The translations under genes were made by a program, and so were the position numbers. This document shows, one piece after another, positions 15,716-25,052 of a stretch of DNA of 64,000 nucleotides. This stretch comes from Sphingobium psychrophilum. GTDB taxonomy: Bacteria; Pseudomonadota; Alphaproteobacteria; Sphingomonadales; Sphingomonadaceae. The notes beneath the pieces were generated by a model that was not told the DNA's origin, did no database searches, and worked only from the letters and a program-made list of their open reading frames with translations. Position 1 is the first letter of the stretch. Each line of letters begins with the position of its first letter. Where the stretch lies: contig NZ_JABBFV010000002.1 of the NCBI RefSeq assembly GCF_012927105.1, positions 124,001 to 188,000 on the forward strand, given 5' to 3'.

Positions 15716-16879
15716 CTAATAAGAGCGCGGCAGGCCGAGGCTTTCGGCGATCGAGTTGCGGACCATCTCGTTGCTGATCGGCGTCATGCGCAGGATGCGA
15801 TGATCGCGCCAGTAACGCTGCATGTCGGTTTCCGCCGAATAGCCCATGCCGCCCAATATCTGGATGCCAAGGTCGGCGGCCTTCACCGCATTTTCGGTCG
15901 CCACCATCTTGAGCATGTTGGCCTCGACGCCGCAATTCATGCCGTTGGACTGCATCCACGCGACATTGTTGAGCAGCAATTCGGTAGTCTTCTGCCAGGT
16001 CGCGATGTCCGCGACATAATGTTGCAGCACCTGGAACCGTCCGATGATGCCGCCAAACGCCTTTCGCTGAAGCATATAGGCCAGCGCATCTTCCAGCACC
16101 CCGTCGATCGCGCCCAGGCATTGCGCGCCGACCATGATCCGCTCATTGTTCAGCGTCGGTAGCATCGCGTACCAGGCCTGGCCCGGTTCCCCCAGAACAT
16201 CTTCGTCGGGGACCAACACATCCTCATAATGGACTTCACACGATCCCATCGCGCGCATCCCCAGCTTTGGCAGCAGCGACGCGGTGATGCCCGGCGTCTT
16301 GGCATCGACGAAGAACATGGTCAGCCCATGATGCTTCTTTTCGACATTTTTGTCGGTGCGGGCGAGCACGAGCAGGCGATCGGCCGCCTTCGCGCCCGTC
16401 GTCCACATCTTCGCGCCATTCAGTTTCCAGCCGCCATCGACCTTTTCGGCATGGGTCTTCATCGCGCCCAGCACGTCGGTCCCGCCATCGGGTTCGGTCA
16501 TCGAAAGCGAGACGCGCAGCTTGCCCTGCGCCATCGGCCGCAGCCAGCGGTTCTTCTGTTCTTCCGTGCCGACCGCACTGATCGTCTTGGCCCCGCCAAA
16601 GGATGTCAGGCCCCAGACCCACAGCAGTCCGCCGGCGGTCCGCGCAAATTCGCGCGCGAAGATCATCTGCATCATGACGTCGCCGCCCAGGCCGTCATAT
16701 TCTTCCGGTATGCCGATTCCGAAGAAACCCTGTTCGGCAATCTTGTCCCACAGCGCGTAGGGGTAATTTTCCTCGTCGGCCTCCAGCGCGCGCATCCAGT
16801 CCTTGGGCGCCTCTGCATCGACCCAGCGGCGCACGATGTCGCGAAACGCCTGCTGCTCCTCGGTGAGCGAAAAATCCAT
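15716..16879 (-). CDS. Acyl-CoA dehydrogenase
   Basis: A 387-residue acyl-CoA dehydrogenase with the order N-terminal helices, TEPDGGTDV and GAKMWTTGA in the middle, and the C-terminal LGGMGY. At the usual MCAD glutamate position the residue is Pro (RMTPISNE). E246 in NNERIM occupies the alternative position used by isovaleryl-CoA and long-chain dehydrogenases, so the enzyme is likely active and suited to branched or bulky acyl groups. The ATG at 16879 follows AGGAAAG. It heads the operon down to 11744 and has a perfect CCTAT-N6-ATAGG dyad 55 bases upstream. Confidence 0.9.
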   Translation of the reverse strand: MDFSLTEEQQAFRDIVRRWVDAEAPKDWMRALEADEENYPYALWDKIAEQGFFGIGIPEEYDGLGGDVMMQMIFAREFARTAGGLLWVWGLTSFGGAKTISAVGTEEQKNRWLRPMAQGKLRVSLSMTEPDGGTDVLGAMKTHAEKVDGGWKLNGAKMWTTGAKAADRLLVLARTDKNVEKKHHGLTMFFVDAKTPGITASLLPKLGMRAMGSCEVHYEDVLVPDEDVLGEPGQAWYAMLPTLNNERIMVGAQCLGAIDGVLEDALAYMLQRKAFGGIIGRFQVLQHYVADIATWQKTTELLLNNVAWMQSNGMNCGVEANMLKMVATENAVKAADLGIQILGGMGYSAETDMQRYWRDHRILRMTPISNEMVRNSIAESLGLPRSY

Positions 16880-16934
16880 TGTCTTTCCTGTTCTCTTTGC
16901 TTGCCCGTTAGGCACCTGCCAGGCGCGCTGAGAA

Positions 16935-16950
16935 CCTATCCTCCTATAGG
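16935..16950. promoter_or_regulatory. Perfect CCTAT-N6-ATAGG dyad
   Basis: CCTAT-CCTCCT-ATAGG is a perfect inverted repeat with 5-bp arms. It lies 55 bases upstream of the acyl-CoA dehydrogenase start at 16879 (minus), just past the end of the preceding SDR gene. It is the cleanest copy of the box repeated in the window. Confidence 0.65.
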
Positions 16951-16961
16951 GTCGAGGCTGT

Positions 16962-17738
16962 TCAGATCGACAATCCGCCCTCGACCGGGATGACCGAACC
17001 GGTGACATAGGCACCCGCGCGCGACGCCAGATAGATGGCCGTTCCCGCCAGATCCTCCGGCGTCCCCACGCGCCCGCGCGGCACCATGGCCTCGACCATC
17101 TTGCGCATCTCGTCCGACGCGATCACCGTCATCTCGGATTCGAAAAAGCCCGGTGCGATCACATTGGCGGTGATGTTGTCGCGGCCCAGCCGCTTGGCCA
17201 GCCCCTTGGCCAGCCAGTGAATCGCGCCCTTGGACGCCTGATAGGCGTAATTTTCCTTCGGCCCGACCTTCAGCGCCCCCACCGACCCGATGTTGATGAG
17301 CGAAGCCGGCCGCTCCGCCGTACCGCCCGCGCGCAGCAGCGGCAGGAATTTCTGGAGGATGAAGAAGGGGGCTTTCAGGTTCAGGTCGATGACCTGGTCC
17401 CAGTCGTCCTCGCTATAATCGTCGATCGGCGCATCGGCCATCGTCCCGGCATTATTGACCAGCATGTGCAGCGCGCCTTCGCGCGCCGCGACCTGCGCCA
17501 CCAGCGCGTCGATCCCGGCCAGCGTCGAAAGATCGGCCGTCAGCCCGATGCAGGTGCCCCCGGTCGCTTCACTGATCGCCTGCGCCGCCGCCAGCACCTT
17601 GGCTTCGGTCCGGGCGCAGATATAGACCTTCGCCCCGGCCGAGGCATAGCCGGTGGCGATGTGGCGGCCAATCCCGCTCGACCCGCCGGTGACGAGCGCG
17701 ACCCGGCCCAGGACGGAAAACAGCGCATCGATATTCAT
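16962..17738 (-). CDS. SDR family oxidoreductase
   Basis: A 258-residue classical SDR with TGGSSGIG, NNAG, and Ser/Tyr/Lys in NIGSVGA...YQASK. It ends with YVTGSVIPVEGG. Its ATG overlaps the stop of the upstream esterase. It closes the four-gene unit FAH hydrolase, VOC dioxygenase-like, esterase, SDR. It is clearly similar to the SDR at 30646-31422 (shared SSLINIGSV/ARIINIGSV and NITANVIAPGFF/NITVNAVIPGFF), so the two may be paralogues with related substrates. Confidence 0.88.
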   Translation of the reverse strand: MNIDALFSVLGRVALVTGGSSGIGRHIATGYASAGAKVYICARTEAKVLAAAQAISEATGGTCIGLTADLSTLAGIDALVAQVAAREGALHMLVNNAGTMADAPIDDYSEDDWDQVIDLNLKAPFFILQKFLPLLRAGGTAERPASLINIGSVGALKVGPKENYAYQASKGAIHWLAKGLAKRLGRDNITANVIAPGFFESEMTVIASDEMRKMVEAMVPRGRVGTPEDLAGTAIYLASRAGAYVTGSVIPVEGGLSI

Positions 17739-18475
17739 GCCGCGCCCTTCGATGCTGCGATCTTCATGATCAGGTCGACCGTCCCTTCGGGATCGCCCAC
17801 CAGCAGCGCATGATCGCCCGGATGGTCGTGGATCGTCCAGCCCAGCGCGCGCGCGCGATCATGCATCGCGTTCATGACGGTGATGGCGGCGGCGATATAA
17901 TCGACCGGCTTGTCGATCGTTTCCGCCCCGACCGGGATAACGCAGGATGTCGCCCGCATCGGCTGGTCGGTTAGATTGTCGAGCAGCCATTGCTGCCGGT
18001 CCGCGTCCATCAGGTGCGGATGCGTCTTGGCGGCCTCCCGCTGCATCACATCGACGCCCGATCCGATCGGCCCTTCGCCCGCCTCCAGCATGGCGTCCAG
18101 GCCAGCGAGTTGGTCTTCGGGCACATAGCCCATCAGCGACGCGATGCGTTCGCCCGAATGGGGCACGATGGCGTCCAGATAGATGACGGTGGCGATGCGG
18201 TCGCCCGCCTGCGCGATCACGCCCGGCGCGACCGTCCCGGCATAGCTGTGCGCGACCAGCACGACATCATGCAGATCCTCATAATGCAGGACGTTGACGA
18301 TATCCTGCACATGGACCGTGTTGCCGACATGCCGCCCGGTCAGGTGCGCGCGCTCGCCAAAGCCGGTGAAGGTCGGCGTATAAACCCTGTGCCCCTGCGC
18401 TTCGAGCAGGTCGCGGACATATTTCCAGGTCCAGCCGCCCATGCCGCCGCCGTGGAGTAGAACAAATGTGGTCAT
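17735..18475 (-). CDS. Alpha/beta hydrolase (EstC/salicylate-esterase-like)
   Basis: A 246-residue hydrolase of the compact plant-esterase-like group. It has FVLLHGGGMGGWTW at residues 4-17, the nucleophile elbow AHSYAG, and GDHALLVGDPEG with the catalytic His. The ATG overlaps the stop of the VOC gene. Placed after an extradiol-dioxygenase-like gene and near an FAH-type hydrolase, it could hydrolyse an ester or lactone formed after ring cleavage (inference). Confidence 0.84.
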   Translation of the reverse strand: MTTFVLLHGGGMGGWTWKYVRDLLEAQGHRVYTPTFTGFGERAHLTGRHVGNTVHVQDIVNVLHYEDLHDVVLVAHSYAGTVAPGVIAQAGDRIATVIYLDAIVPHSGERIASLMGYVPEDQLAGLDAMLEAGEGPIGSGVDVMQREAAKTHPHLMDADRQQWLLDNLTDQPMRATSCVIPVGAETIDKPVDYIAAAITVMNAMHDRARALGWTIHDHPGDHALLVGDPEGTVDLIMKIAASKGAA

Positions 18476-19437
18476 GGCAGGTCAGCCTCCGCAGGTTCGG
18501 TGTTCTGGATGAATTCGGGGAAGGGGTCCGGGCCCCACAGGAACATGCTGTCTTCGGGCGCATGATTGGCCGATGGCCATTCGACATCATGGGGGATGAA
18601 GTCGATGTCGGCCGAATATTCGCTGAAACTGCCCCATGGATCGCGGACATAATAGAAATAATTGGCGCCCAGCACATGCTGGCCCACGCCCCAGTTGGGA
18701 CCATAGCCCGCCCGCGCCATGGTCGCGCCGCCCAGGCCCACTTCCATCACCGAACCGACGTCCCAGCTGACATGGTGCATCCCGCGCCGGTCGGACAGCA
18801 CGAGCGCGAGCAGGTGATGGTCGCTGCCATGAACCCCGTGCAGGAAGGCGACGCCCGGCTCGCTCTTGTCCGACAGGCGCAGGCCCAGCGTCTTTTCATA
18901 ATAAGCGATCGCCGCGTTCACGTCGGTCGTGAAGATCGCGAAATGCGACAGGCGGCGCGGATGGACCTTGGGCGCCTGGCTGTTGGGGATCGCGCCGGAT
19001 TGGCCGGGCAGGGCGCTGACGAAGGCGAAATGGCTCTTTTCCGACGGCGTAGACTTGACGGCCGCGCGAATGTTGATCGGCAAGCCATCAAAGCCGCTGA
19101 ACCAGATACCCTGCGCGTCCGCACCCGCAGGCGCGTCGATATAGGTGACGCCACAGGCATCGAGATGCGCGGCAAACGCATCGATCTCGTCAGCATAGAC
19201 GCCAAAGCTCAGATAGCGCAGCCGCTTGGCGCCCGCGCCCTGCGTGATGACGCCCCAGCGATGCGGATTACCCTGTGTGTAAAGATGCAGCGCGCCGTCG
19301 CCGTCGCGCACGTCCAGGCCGAACAGGGTGTAGAAACGGCGTGCCTCTTCCAGGTCGGGCACGGCCAGCGCGAAATGGTCGATCGAATGGACGCCTAGTA
19401 CATTGGCTCGCCGCCCGGCGATGCTCTTATCGTTCAT
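18472..19437 (-). CDS. Two-domain VOC protein, extradiol-dioxygenase-like
   Basis: A 321-residue two-domain VOC protein with the architecture of type I extradiol dioxygenases. The N-terminal module starts SIDHFALAVPDLEEARRFY. The C-terminal module has candidate iron ligands H165 (LSHFAIF), H222 (GMHHVSWDV) and E273 (SFSEYSADID), matching the His-His-Glu facial triad. A later Tyr/Asp region is also present. AAGGAGGA precedes the ATG. It would cleave a catechol-like ring next to the diol. Being in one unit with an FAH-type hydrolase and an esterase supports ring fission, but substrate and activity are inference. Confidence 0.86.
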   Translation of the reverse strand: MNDKSIAGRRANVLGVHSIDHFALAVPDLEEARRFYTLFGLDVRDGDGALHLYTQGNPHRWGVITQGAGAKRLRYLSFGVYADEIDAFAAHLDACGVTYIDAPAGADAQGIWFSGFDGLPINIRAAVKSTPSEKSHFAFVSALPGQSGAIPNSQAPKVHPRRLSHFAIFTTDVNAAIAYYEKTLGLRLSDKSEPGVAFLHGVHGSDHHLLALVLSDRRGMHHVSWDVGSVMEVGLGGATMARAGYGPNWGVGQHVLGANYFYYVRDPWGSFSEYSADIDFIPHDVEWPSANHAPEDSMFLWGPDPFPEFIQNTEPAEADLP

Positions 19438-19490
19438 CCTGTCCTCCTTGGCATGACGGACGGCGGATCGCGCCGCCGCCCGTTCCATTG

Positions 19491-20342
19491 TCAGGCCGCC
19501 TTGATCGGGTTGACCAGCAGGCCGATTTTCTCGATCTCCACTTCGCACACATCGCCGTCCTTCATGAACAGCGGGGGCTTGCGCGCCAGGCCGATGCCGG
19601 ACGGCGTCCCCATCACCAGCACGTCGCCTGCCTCCAGCGTAAAGCAGGTCGACAGCAGGGCGACGGTATCGACCACATCGAACACCATGTCGGACGTGTT
19701 GGCGCTCTGCACGGTCTGGCCATTCAGGCGCGTCTCGATCTTCAGCCCCGCGCCGCCCGCGGGCAGTTCGTCCGCCGTCACCAGCCACGGCCCGAACGCG
19801 CCGGTATCGTCGAAATTCTTGCCGACGGTCCATTGCGGGGTCTTCAGCTGATAATCGCGGATCGACCCGTCGTTGAACACCGAATAAGCGACGATGTGCG
19901 ACAGCGCGTCGTCCTTGGCGATGTCCTTGCCACCCTTGCCCACGACCGCGACCATCTCGGCCTCATAGTCGAGTTGGTCGGAACAGGGCGGCTTGATGAT
20001 GGGCGCGCCGTGGCCGATCAGGCTGCTATTGAAGCGGCCGAATATGGTAGGAAATTCCGGCACCTGAAAGCCGCCCTCCGCGGCATGGTCCTTATAGTTC
20101 AGGCCCAGGCACAGGATCTTGGGCGCCTTGATCAGCGGCGGCAGGAACGTCAGGTCGTCGATGGCGACATCCTCGCCGCCTGCCACGACCGCATCGCCTG
20201 CCTGCGTCAGCGCGTCGCCGCCCTGCGCGATCAGCGCGTCCAGATCATAGAGTGCGGCATCGCCGAACAGCGCCTTGACGCCCGCCCCGGTATCGACCGC
20301 CAAACCGGTCTGCCCATTTTTCGAAACCTTAGCCAAACGCAT
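19491..20342 (-). CDS. Fumarylacetoacetate hydrolase family protein
   Basis: A 283-residue FAH-family protein. The catalytic domain has LCLGLNYKDHAAE, then metal ligands E127 and E129 in DYEAEMV and D158 in FNDGS, and the C-terminal GTPSGIG. The family hydrolyses or hydrates 3-keto and 2-keto acids after ring cleavage, for example acylpyruvates and 2-oxopent-4-enoate. AGGAGGA precedes the ATG at 20342. It is the first gene of its unit, facing the GntR regulator at 20460. Confidence 0.9.
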   Translation of the reverse strand: MRLAKVSKNGQTGLAVDTGAGVKALFGDAALYDLDALIAQGGDALTQAGDAVVAGGEDVAIDDLTFLPPLIKAPKILCLGLNYKDHAAEGGFQVPEFPTIFGRFNSSLIGHGAPIIKPPCSDQLDYEAEMVAVVGKGGKDIAKDDALSHIVAYSVFNDGSIRDYQLKTPQWTVGKNFDDTGAFGPWLVTADELPAGGAGLKIETRLNGQTVQSANTSDMVFDVVDTVALLSTCFTLEAGDVLVMGTPSGIGLARKPPLFMKDGDVCEVEIEKIGLLVNPIKAA

Positions 20343-20395
20343 GATTCTGTCCTCCTGATACCCTGCCACCGTGGAGCGGGCCGTCGTCCGGGTCA

Positions 20396-20426
20396 ATATG
20401 AAATATATTCTACGATATGAAATATA
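20396..20426. promoter_or_regulatory. Tandem ATATGAAATATA repeat, candidate GntR operator
   Basis: The 12-base ATATGAAATATA occurs at 20396-20407 and 20415-20426, 19 bases apart, so on nearly the same DNA face. The site lies between the FAH-type gene (minus, start 20342) and the GntR gene (plus, start 20460) and is AT-rich against a GC-rich background. Likely a binding region for the GntR protein, controlling both directions. Confidence 0.55.
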
Positions 20427-20459
20427 CTATCAACATTTGCCTATGGTTTCAAAACTGCT

Positions 20460-21176
20460 ATGGCTTTGGCGATGATGAAAAAGCTGAGCCTGACCGAGCG
20501 GGCCTATCGCCAGTTGCGGGATGATCTCCTGACGTGCCGGCTGGTGCCGGGCGACCGGATCAACATCAAGGATGTGTCCGATAATCGCGGCTTCAGCCTG
20601 GGCGCGGTGCGCGAAGCCCTGTCGCGCCTGACGTCCGAAGGCTTCGTGACGCAGGACGATGCGCGCGGCTTTCGCGCGACGCCGATTTCGATCGGCGACC
20701 TGATGGATCTGGTCACGGTGCGCAGCGATATAGAGGGGCAATGTCTGCGCCGCGCCATCGCCCGTGGCGGGCTGGACTGGGAGTCCGCGATCGTCAGCGC
20801 CGCCCATCGCCTCAGCAAAACGCCGACCCGCGATCCCGCCGATCCTGCCCGCCTGAACGAGGATTATGCCGACGCCCATGGCGCATTCCACCATGCGCTG
20901 GTGGCCGCCTGCGACAGCCCCTGGCTGCTGCGGATGCGCGACTGGCTCTATGCCCAGTCGGAACGCTATCGCTACCTCACCGTCCCGCTGGCGACCGGCG
21001 AGCGCGACCTGGTCCACGAACATAGCGATATCGTTACCGCCACATTGGGCCGCGACGCCGATCGGGCGGTGGCGCTGCTGGGCGATCATCTGATGGCGAC
21101 CGCCCGCCTGCTGGTCGATGCACAGCACGGCGCGATGCGCCTGCCGGGCGAGAAAACAGAGGTGCGGGCGGCCTGA
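20460..21176 (+). CDS. GntR family regulator (FadR/FCD subfamily)
   Basis: A 238-residue GntR regulator. The winged helix-turn-helix occupies about residues 8-75 (LTERAYRQLRDDLLTCRLVPGD, then LGAVREALSRLTSEG). The FCD ligand domain has the metal-binding residues of the family in DAHGAFHHAL, HEHSDIV and DHLMAT. Such proteins usually repress until a carboxylic acid binds. It faces the FAH/VOC/esterase/SDR unit, and the tandem repeat at 20396-20426 is the likely site. The start could also be the ATG four or five codons in. Confidence 0.9.
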   Translation: MALAMMKKLSLTERAYRQLRDDLLTCRLVPGDRINIKDVSDNRGFSLGAVREALSRLTSEGFVTQDDARGFRATPISIGDLMDLVTVRSDIEGQCLRRAIARGGLDWESAIVSAAHRLSKTPTRDPADPARLNEDYADAHGAFHHALVAACDSPWLLRMRDWLYAQSERYRYLTVPLATGERDLVHEHSDIVTATLGRDADRAVALLGDHLMATARLLVDAQHGAMRLPGEKTEVRAA

Positions 21177-21183
21177 CCCCATC

Positions 21184-21966
21184 CTAATTCTGCCGCTTCT
21201 GCCCGGTGCCGCCGCCACTGGCGGGCATCAGCATGTTGCTCATCCCGCCATCGACCAAGATGTCGATGCCGCTGATATGCCCGGCATGGGGACCGATCAG
21301 GAACAGGATGGCGTTGGCGACATCCTCCGCCATGCCCAGCTTTCGCAGAGGTATGGTCGCTTCGCGCTGGTCGCGCCGGGCCGGGTCGTCATAGCCCGCC
21401 GCCGTCATCGGCGTATAGGTCGGGCCGGGGGACACGGTGTTGCACCGGATTCCGTCCGGTCCCCATTCGATGCTCAGTTGCCGGATCATCATCAGCAACG
21501 CCGCCTTGCTGCATGAGTAGAAACCAAGCGCGGGCGTCGGCGCGGTGGCTGACATGGACGCGGTGGCGACAAACGCCCCCCCACTAGCCTTCAGGTGCGG
21601 ATGCGCGGCCTTGCCCAGCAGCCAGGCCGACCGGGTGTTGATCGCGAATATGCGGTCGAAATCGCCCGCCGGCAGGTCGACCAGCGCGCCGCCCATGATG
21701 ATCCCGGCATTGCTGATGACCGCGTCTATTCCGCCCATATGCGCCATCGCCGCCGCGACGATCCGGTCGCCGCAATCCAGTTCGGCGAGGTCAACGACGC
21801 AGGTCGCCGCCGCCGGGCCGATCGCATCGGCTACGCCTTGAAGATTGACGGCATCCCGATCGGCCAGCAGCAGTTGATGCTCGCCCGCGATCACGCTGCC
21901 TGCGGCCAGCAATTGCGCGCAGGCGCGCCCGATGCCGCTCGCCGCGCCTGTGATGATGACCCGCAT
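21184..21966 (-). CDS. SDR family oxidoreductase
   Basis: A 260-residue classical SDR with TGAASGIG, SNAG, and Ser/Tyr/Lys in TASMSA...YSCSK. The C-terminus carries a Gly-rich extension (ASGGGTGQKRQN). AAGGAGAG precedes the ATG. It lies 25 bases after the acyl-CoA ligase gene, so the two form one unit. It may act on the alcohol or aldehyde precursor of the acid that the ligase activates (inference). Confidence 0.87.
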   Translation of the reverse strand: MRVIITGAASGIGRACAQLLAAGSVIAGEHQLLLADRDAVNLQGVADAIGPAAATCVVDLAELDCGDRIVAAAMAHMGGIDAVISNAGIIMGGALVDLPAGDFDRIFAINTRSAWLLGKAAHPHLKASGGAFVATASMSATAPTPALGFYSCSKAALLMMIRQLSIEWGPDGIRCNTVSPGPTYTPMTAAGYDDPARRDQREATIPLRKLGMAEDVANAILFLIGPHAGHISGIDILVDGGMSNMLMPASGGGTGQKRQN

Positions 21967-21991
21967 TCAACCTCTCCTTTTTTCTGTCTTG

Positions 21992-23662
21992 TCAGTCGCT
22001 CAGGCCCAGTTCGGCCATCAGCGCCGCGCGCAACTTGAACTTCTGGATCTTGGACGCCGACATCGGCCATTCGTCGATGAACCTTATGTGGCGCGGCACC
22101 TTGAACGACGCCAACCGCGCCTTTGTGTAGGCGATCAGTTCGTCCGGCTCCACCGCGACATCGCCGTCCCGCTCGATATAGGCGGCGGGAATTTCGGCCA
22201 GCCGATCGTCGGGCAGGCCGACGACCTGCGCCAGCCGCACGGCGGGATGGCTCGCCAGCACCGCCTCAACCTCGGCCGCCGCGACATTCTCGCCGCCGAC
22301 CTTCAGCATATCCTTGAACCGGCCATGGAACATCATATGGCCTTCCGCGTCGATCGATCCGATGTCGGCGCTATGATACCATCCGTCTGCGTCGATCGCT
22401 TCGGCGGTTTTTTCCGCGTCGCGATAATAGCCGTCGAACAGATTATAGCCCCGGATCAATATCTCGCCGCGCTCGTCCACGCCGCGTTCCACCCCAGTAT
22501 CGGGATCGACGATCTTCATTTCGATACCGGCCAGCGGATAGCCCAGTTTCCTGAACCCCATTTCCGGGTCCATCGCCGGGCCGCCGGTGGTGACGATGCC
22601 GGTCGCCTCGGTCATGCCCATGGTGCCGACCTGCAGCATATTGGGCGCCTTGTCGCGATAGGCTTGGCCCACCCGATCCGGCATGAAGGCAAAGCAGCTA
22701 TTTTGCAGGCGGACGGACGACATATCCGTCTTTTCCCATTCGGGATGCGCGATCATCGCCTGATGGAAAGTAACGAAGGGTAGGAACATCATCGTCACCT
22801 GCTCCGCCTCGATCTGGCGCAGGCTTTCCCCGGCGTCGAAATGCGGCTGGCCGATGAAGGTGCCGCCGACATCCATCGCGCCCAACATGCAGAGCATCGC
22901 CGCGATATGGAATAGCGGCAATGGCGACCAGGCCCGCTCGTCGGGCTGGAAGCCCCATCGATAGCGCGCCAGATTATTCGCCTCGCGCGTTACTGCCTCA
23001 TGGCTCAGCAGGCAGCCCTTGGGATTGGCCGACGTGCCGGACGTATAGAGGATCATCGCCGTGTCGCGCACCCGCACCGTCAGGCGCGTGTCATGGATGT
23101 CGCTTTCGCTGACGCTTTGTACCGCCGCATCGAACCGGGCTTGGTCGACGAAGCCGGGCGCGGAACGCCCGCCCAGCATGATGATCTGCCGCAAAAGCGG
23201 CGCTTCCGCCAGGGTCAGGGCAGCAGGATCAGCCACGGTAGGCAGGCCAGAAAAGGCCTCCACCAACTGCGCGCCGAAATCGACATGCTCAGTTACCAGA
23301 TCATTGGTGACGATCGCGCGCAGATCGGCATTTTGCGCGACATAGGCCATTTCCGGCGCCTTGTAGCGCGCGTTCATCAGCACCGACACCGCGCCGCACA
23401 TCGCGTTGGCGAACAGCGTCTCGACAAATTCGATGCTGGACGGCAGCAATATGCCGACATGGTCGCCGCGACCGATGCCCAGCGCTTTCAGCCCCCGCGC
23501 CCGGCGCAGCACGCCAGCGACCAGATCGTCATAGCTTTTGCGTTCGCCTGGAAAGACCAGCGCGTCCTTGGTCCGCCCCTTGTCCCGCCCTTTCAAAAGC
23601 AAGTCGCCCAGCGTCGTCGCCGTTATGCGAATTGCGGCGCTGTCCTCGCCCTTGATGCCCAC
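21992..23662 (-). CDS. AMP-binding acyl-CoA synthetase
   Basis: A 556-residue adenylate-forming ligase. The phosphate loop is YTSGTSANPKG, followed by the GMTEATG region, HSADIG with the conserved Asp, GRFKDMLKVGGENV and the C-terminal catalytic Lys in SKIQKFKLR. It converts a carboxylic acid, ATP and CoA to acyl-CoA, AMP and PPi, the entry step for the beta-oxidation genes around it. The start is GTG with TAGGAG upstream. It shares the region 23663-23815, with its CCTTT-N6-ATAGG box, with the divergent thiolase operon. Confidence 0.92.
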   Translation of the reverse strand: MGIKGEDSAAIRITATTLGDLLLKGRDKGRTKDALVFPGERKSYDDLVAGVLRRARGLKALGIGRGDHVGILLPSSIEFVETLFANAMCGAVSVLMNARYKAPEMAYVAQNADLRAIVTNDLVTEHVDFGAQLVEAFSGLPTVADPAALTLAEAPLLRQIIMLGGRSAPGFVDQARFDAAVQSVSESDIHDTRLTVRVRDTAMILYTSGTSANPKGCLLSHEAVTREANNLARYRWGFQPDERAWSPLPLFHIAAMLCMLGAMDVGGTFIGQPHFDAGESLRQIEAEQVTMMFLPFVTFHQAMIAHPEWEKTDMSSVRLQNSCFAFMPDRVGQAYRDKAPNMLQVGTMGMTEATGIVTTGGPAMDPEMGFRKLGYPLAGIEMKIVDPDTGVERGVDERGEILIRGYNLFDGYYRDAEKTAEAIDADGWYHSADIGSIDAEGHMMFHGRFKDMLKVGGENVAAAEVEAVLASHPAVRLAQVVGLPDDRLAEIPAAYIERDGDVAVEPDELIAYTKARLASFKVPRHIRFIDEWPMSASKIQKFKLRAALMAELGLSD

Positions 23663-23731
23663 GAAAGCCCGCTCCTAAATATCTGCCAATCCTTGATTGT
23701 CGTCAGATTGCAGCGTGCGTCCCATCATGCG

Positions 23732-23747
23732 CCTTTCGTTGGATAGG
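23732..23747. promoter_or_regulatory. CCTTT-N6-ATAGG box
   Basis: CCTTT-CGTTGG-ATAGG followed by T, 68 bases before the thiolase start at 23816 and 69 bases from the divergent ligase start at 23662. It differs by one base from the box at 11064. Confidence 0.65.
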
Positions 23748-23815
23748 TGCGGACAGGGCTGCCCACGCCAAGAGCGGACACAGCAAAATATCGGATCACG
23801 GATCGGGAATTTACG

Positions 23816-25018
23816 ATGGAAGCCTATATCTACGATCATGTTCGCACGCCGCGCGGCAAGGGGCGCCCGGATGGCGCGCTGCATGAGATAAGCTCGGTCG
23901 AAATGGCGACGCAGTTGCTCAAGGCGCTTCAGTCGCGCAACAATCTCGATACCGCGCTGCTCGACGATGTGATCATCGGCATGGCCCAGCCGGTCGGCGA
24001 ACAGGGCGGGGTATTGGCGCGCGCGGCGGTGTTGCAGGCAGGCTATGCCCAGACCGTCGCCGGGCAGCAGATCCATCGCTTCTGCGCCACCGGCCTCGAC
24101 GCCGTCAGCCTGATCGCCGCGCAGGTCCATGCCGGGATGATCGACGCCGGGATCGGCGGCGGCGTGGAATCGATGAGCCGCACGGTGATGGGCTATGATT
24201 CCGGCGCCTGGACGTCCGACCCCGCCGTGGCTTTCAGCAATTATTACGCTCCCCAGGGCATCGGCGCAGACATTATCGCCACGCTGGACGGCTACACCCG
24301 CGAAGATGTCGACGGCTTCGCTGTCGAAAGCCAGCGCAAGGCCGCCCATGCCTGGGACCAGGGCTATTTCAAGCGCTCGATCGTTCCGGTGACAGATGTG
24401 CTGGGTGAAGTTATCCTCGATCGCGACGAACATATGCGCCCCGGCACCACGGTCGAAAGCCTCGCGAAGCTGAAGCCCGCCTTCGAAGGCTATGGCAAGG
24501 CAGGGTTCGAGGCAGTGGGCAAGGCGAAATATCCCGAGCTGGAAGAAATCAACTATGTCCACCACGGCGGCAACAGCTCCGGCATCGTCGATGGTTCGGG
24601 CCTGGTGCTGGTTGGGTCGAAGGCGTTCGGTGAGAAGGCGGGGCTGAAGCCGCGCGGTCGCATCCGCTCCTACGCCAATATCGGGTCTGAGCCGACGATC
24701 ATGCTGACCGCGCCGACCGCCGTGTCGCGCAAGGCCTTGAAGGCCGGCGGCATGACTGAAAAGGACATCGACCTGTGGGAACTGAACGAAGCCTTCGCCA
24801 GCGTCGTGATGCGCTTCCAGCGCGACCTGGACATCCCCGATGACCAGATCAACGTGAATGGCGGCGCGATCGCCATGGGCCATCCGCTTGGCGCGACCGG
24901 GGCGATGATCCTGGGCACCGTGTTGGACGAACTGGAACGCCGCGACGCGGCAACCGGCCTCATCACGCTCTGCGCCGCCAACGGCCTGGGCACGGCCGCC
25001 ATCATCGAGCGCGTCTGA
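23816..25018 (+). CDS. Acetyl-CoA C-acyltransferase (thiolase)
   Basis: A 400-residue thiolase with nucleophile C90 (HRFCATG), H356 ([15 protein letters not shown]) and the second Cys C386 (LCAANGLG), plus GNSSGIVDG and NEAFA. It cleaves 3-ketoacyl-CoA with CoA to acetyl-CoA and a shortened acyl-CoA. The ATG at 23816 fits the family N-terminus, and the Shine-Dalgarno is weak (GGGAA). It is the first gene of the thiolase, FadB-like, dehydrogenase, hydratase, SDR operon and is preceded by a CCTTT-N6-ATAGG box. Confidence 0.93.
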   Translation: MEAYIYDHVRTPRGKGRPDGALHEISSVEMATQLLKALQSRNNLDTALLDDVIIGMAQPVGEQGGVLARAAVLQAGYAQTVAGQQIHRFCATGLDAVSLIAAQVHAGMIDAGIGGGVESMSRTVMGYDSGAWTSDPAVAFSNYYAPQGIGADIIATLDGYTREDVDGFAVESQRKAAHAWDQGYFKRSIVPVTDVLGEVILDRDEHMRPGTTVESLAKLKPAFEGYGKAGFEAVGKAKYPELEEINYVHHGGNSSGIVDGSGLVLVGSKAFGEKAGLKPRGRIRSYANIGSEPTIMLTAPTAVSRKALKAGGMTEKDIDLWELNEAFASVVMRFQRDLDIPDDQINVNGGAIAMGHPLGATGAMILGTVLDELERRDAATGLITLCAANGLGTAAIIERV

Positions 25019-25052
25019 GCGCGCCCTTGCGAACCATAGAGCGGGACATTCC

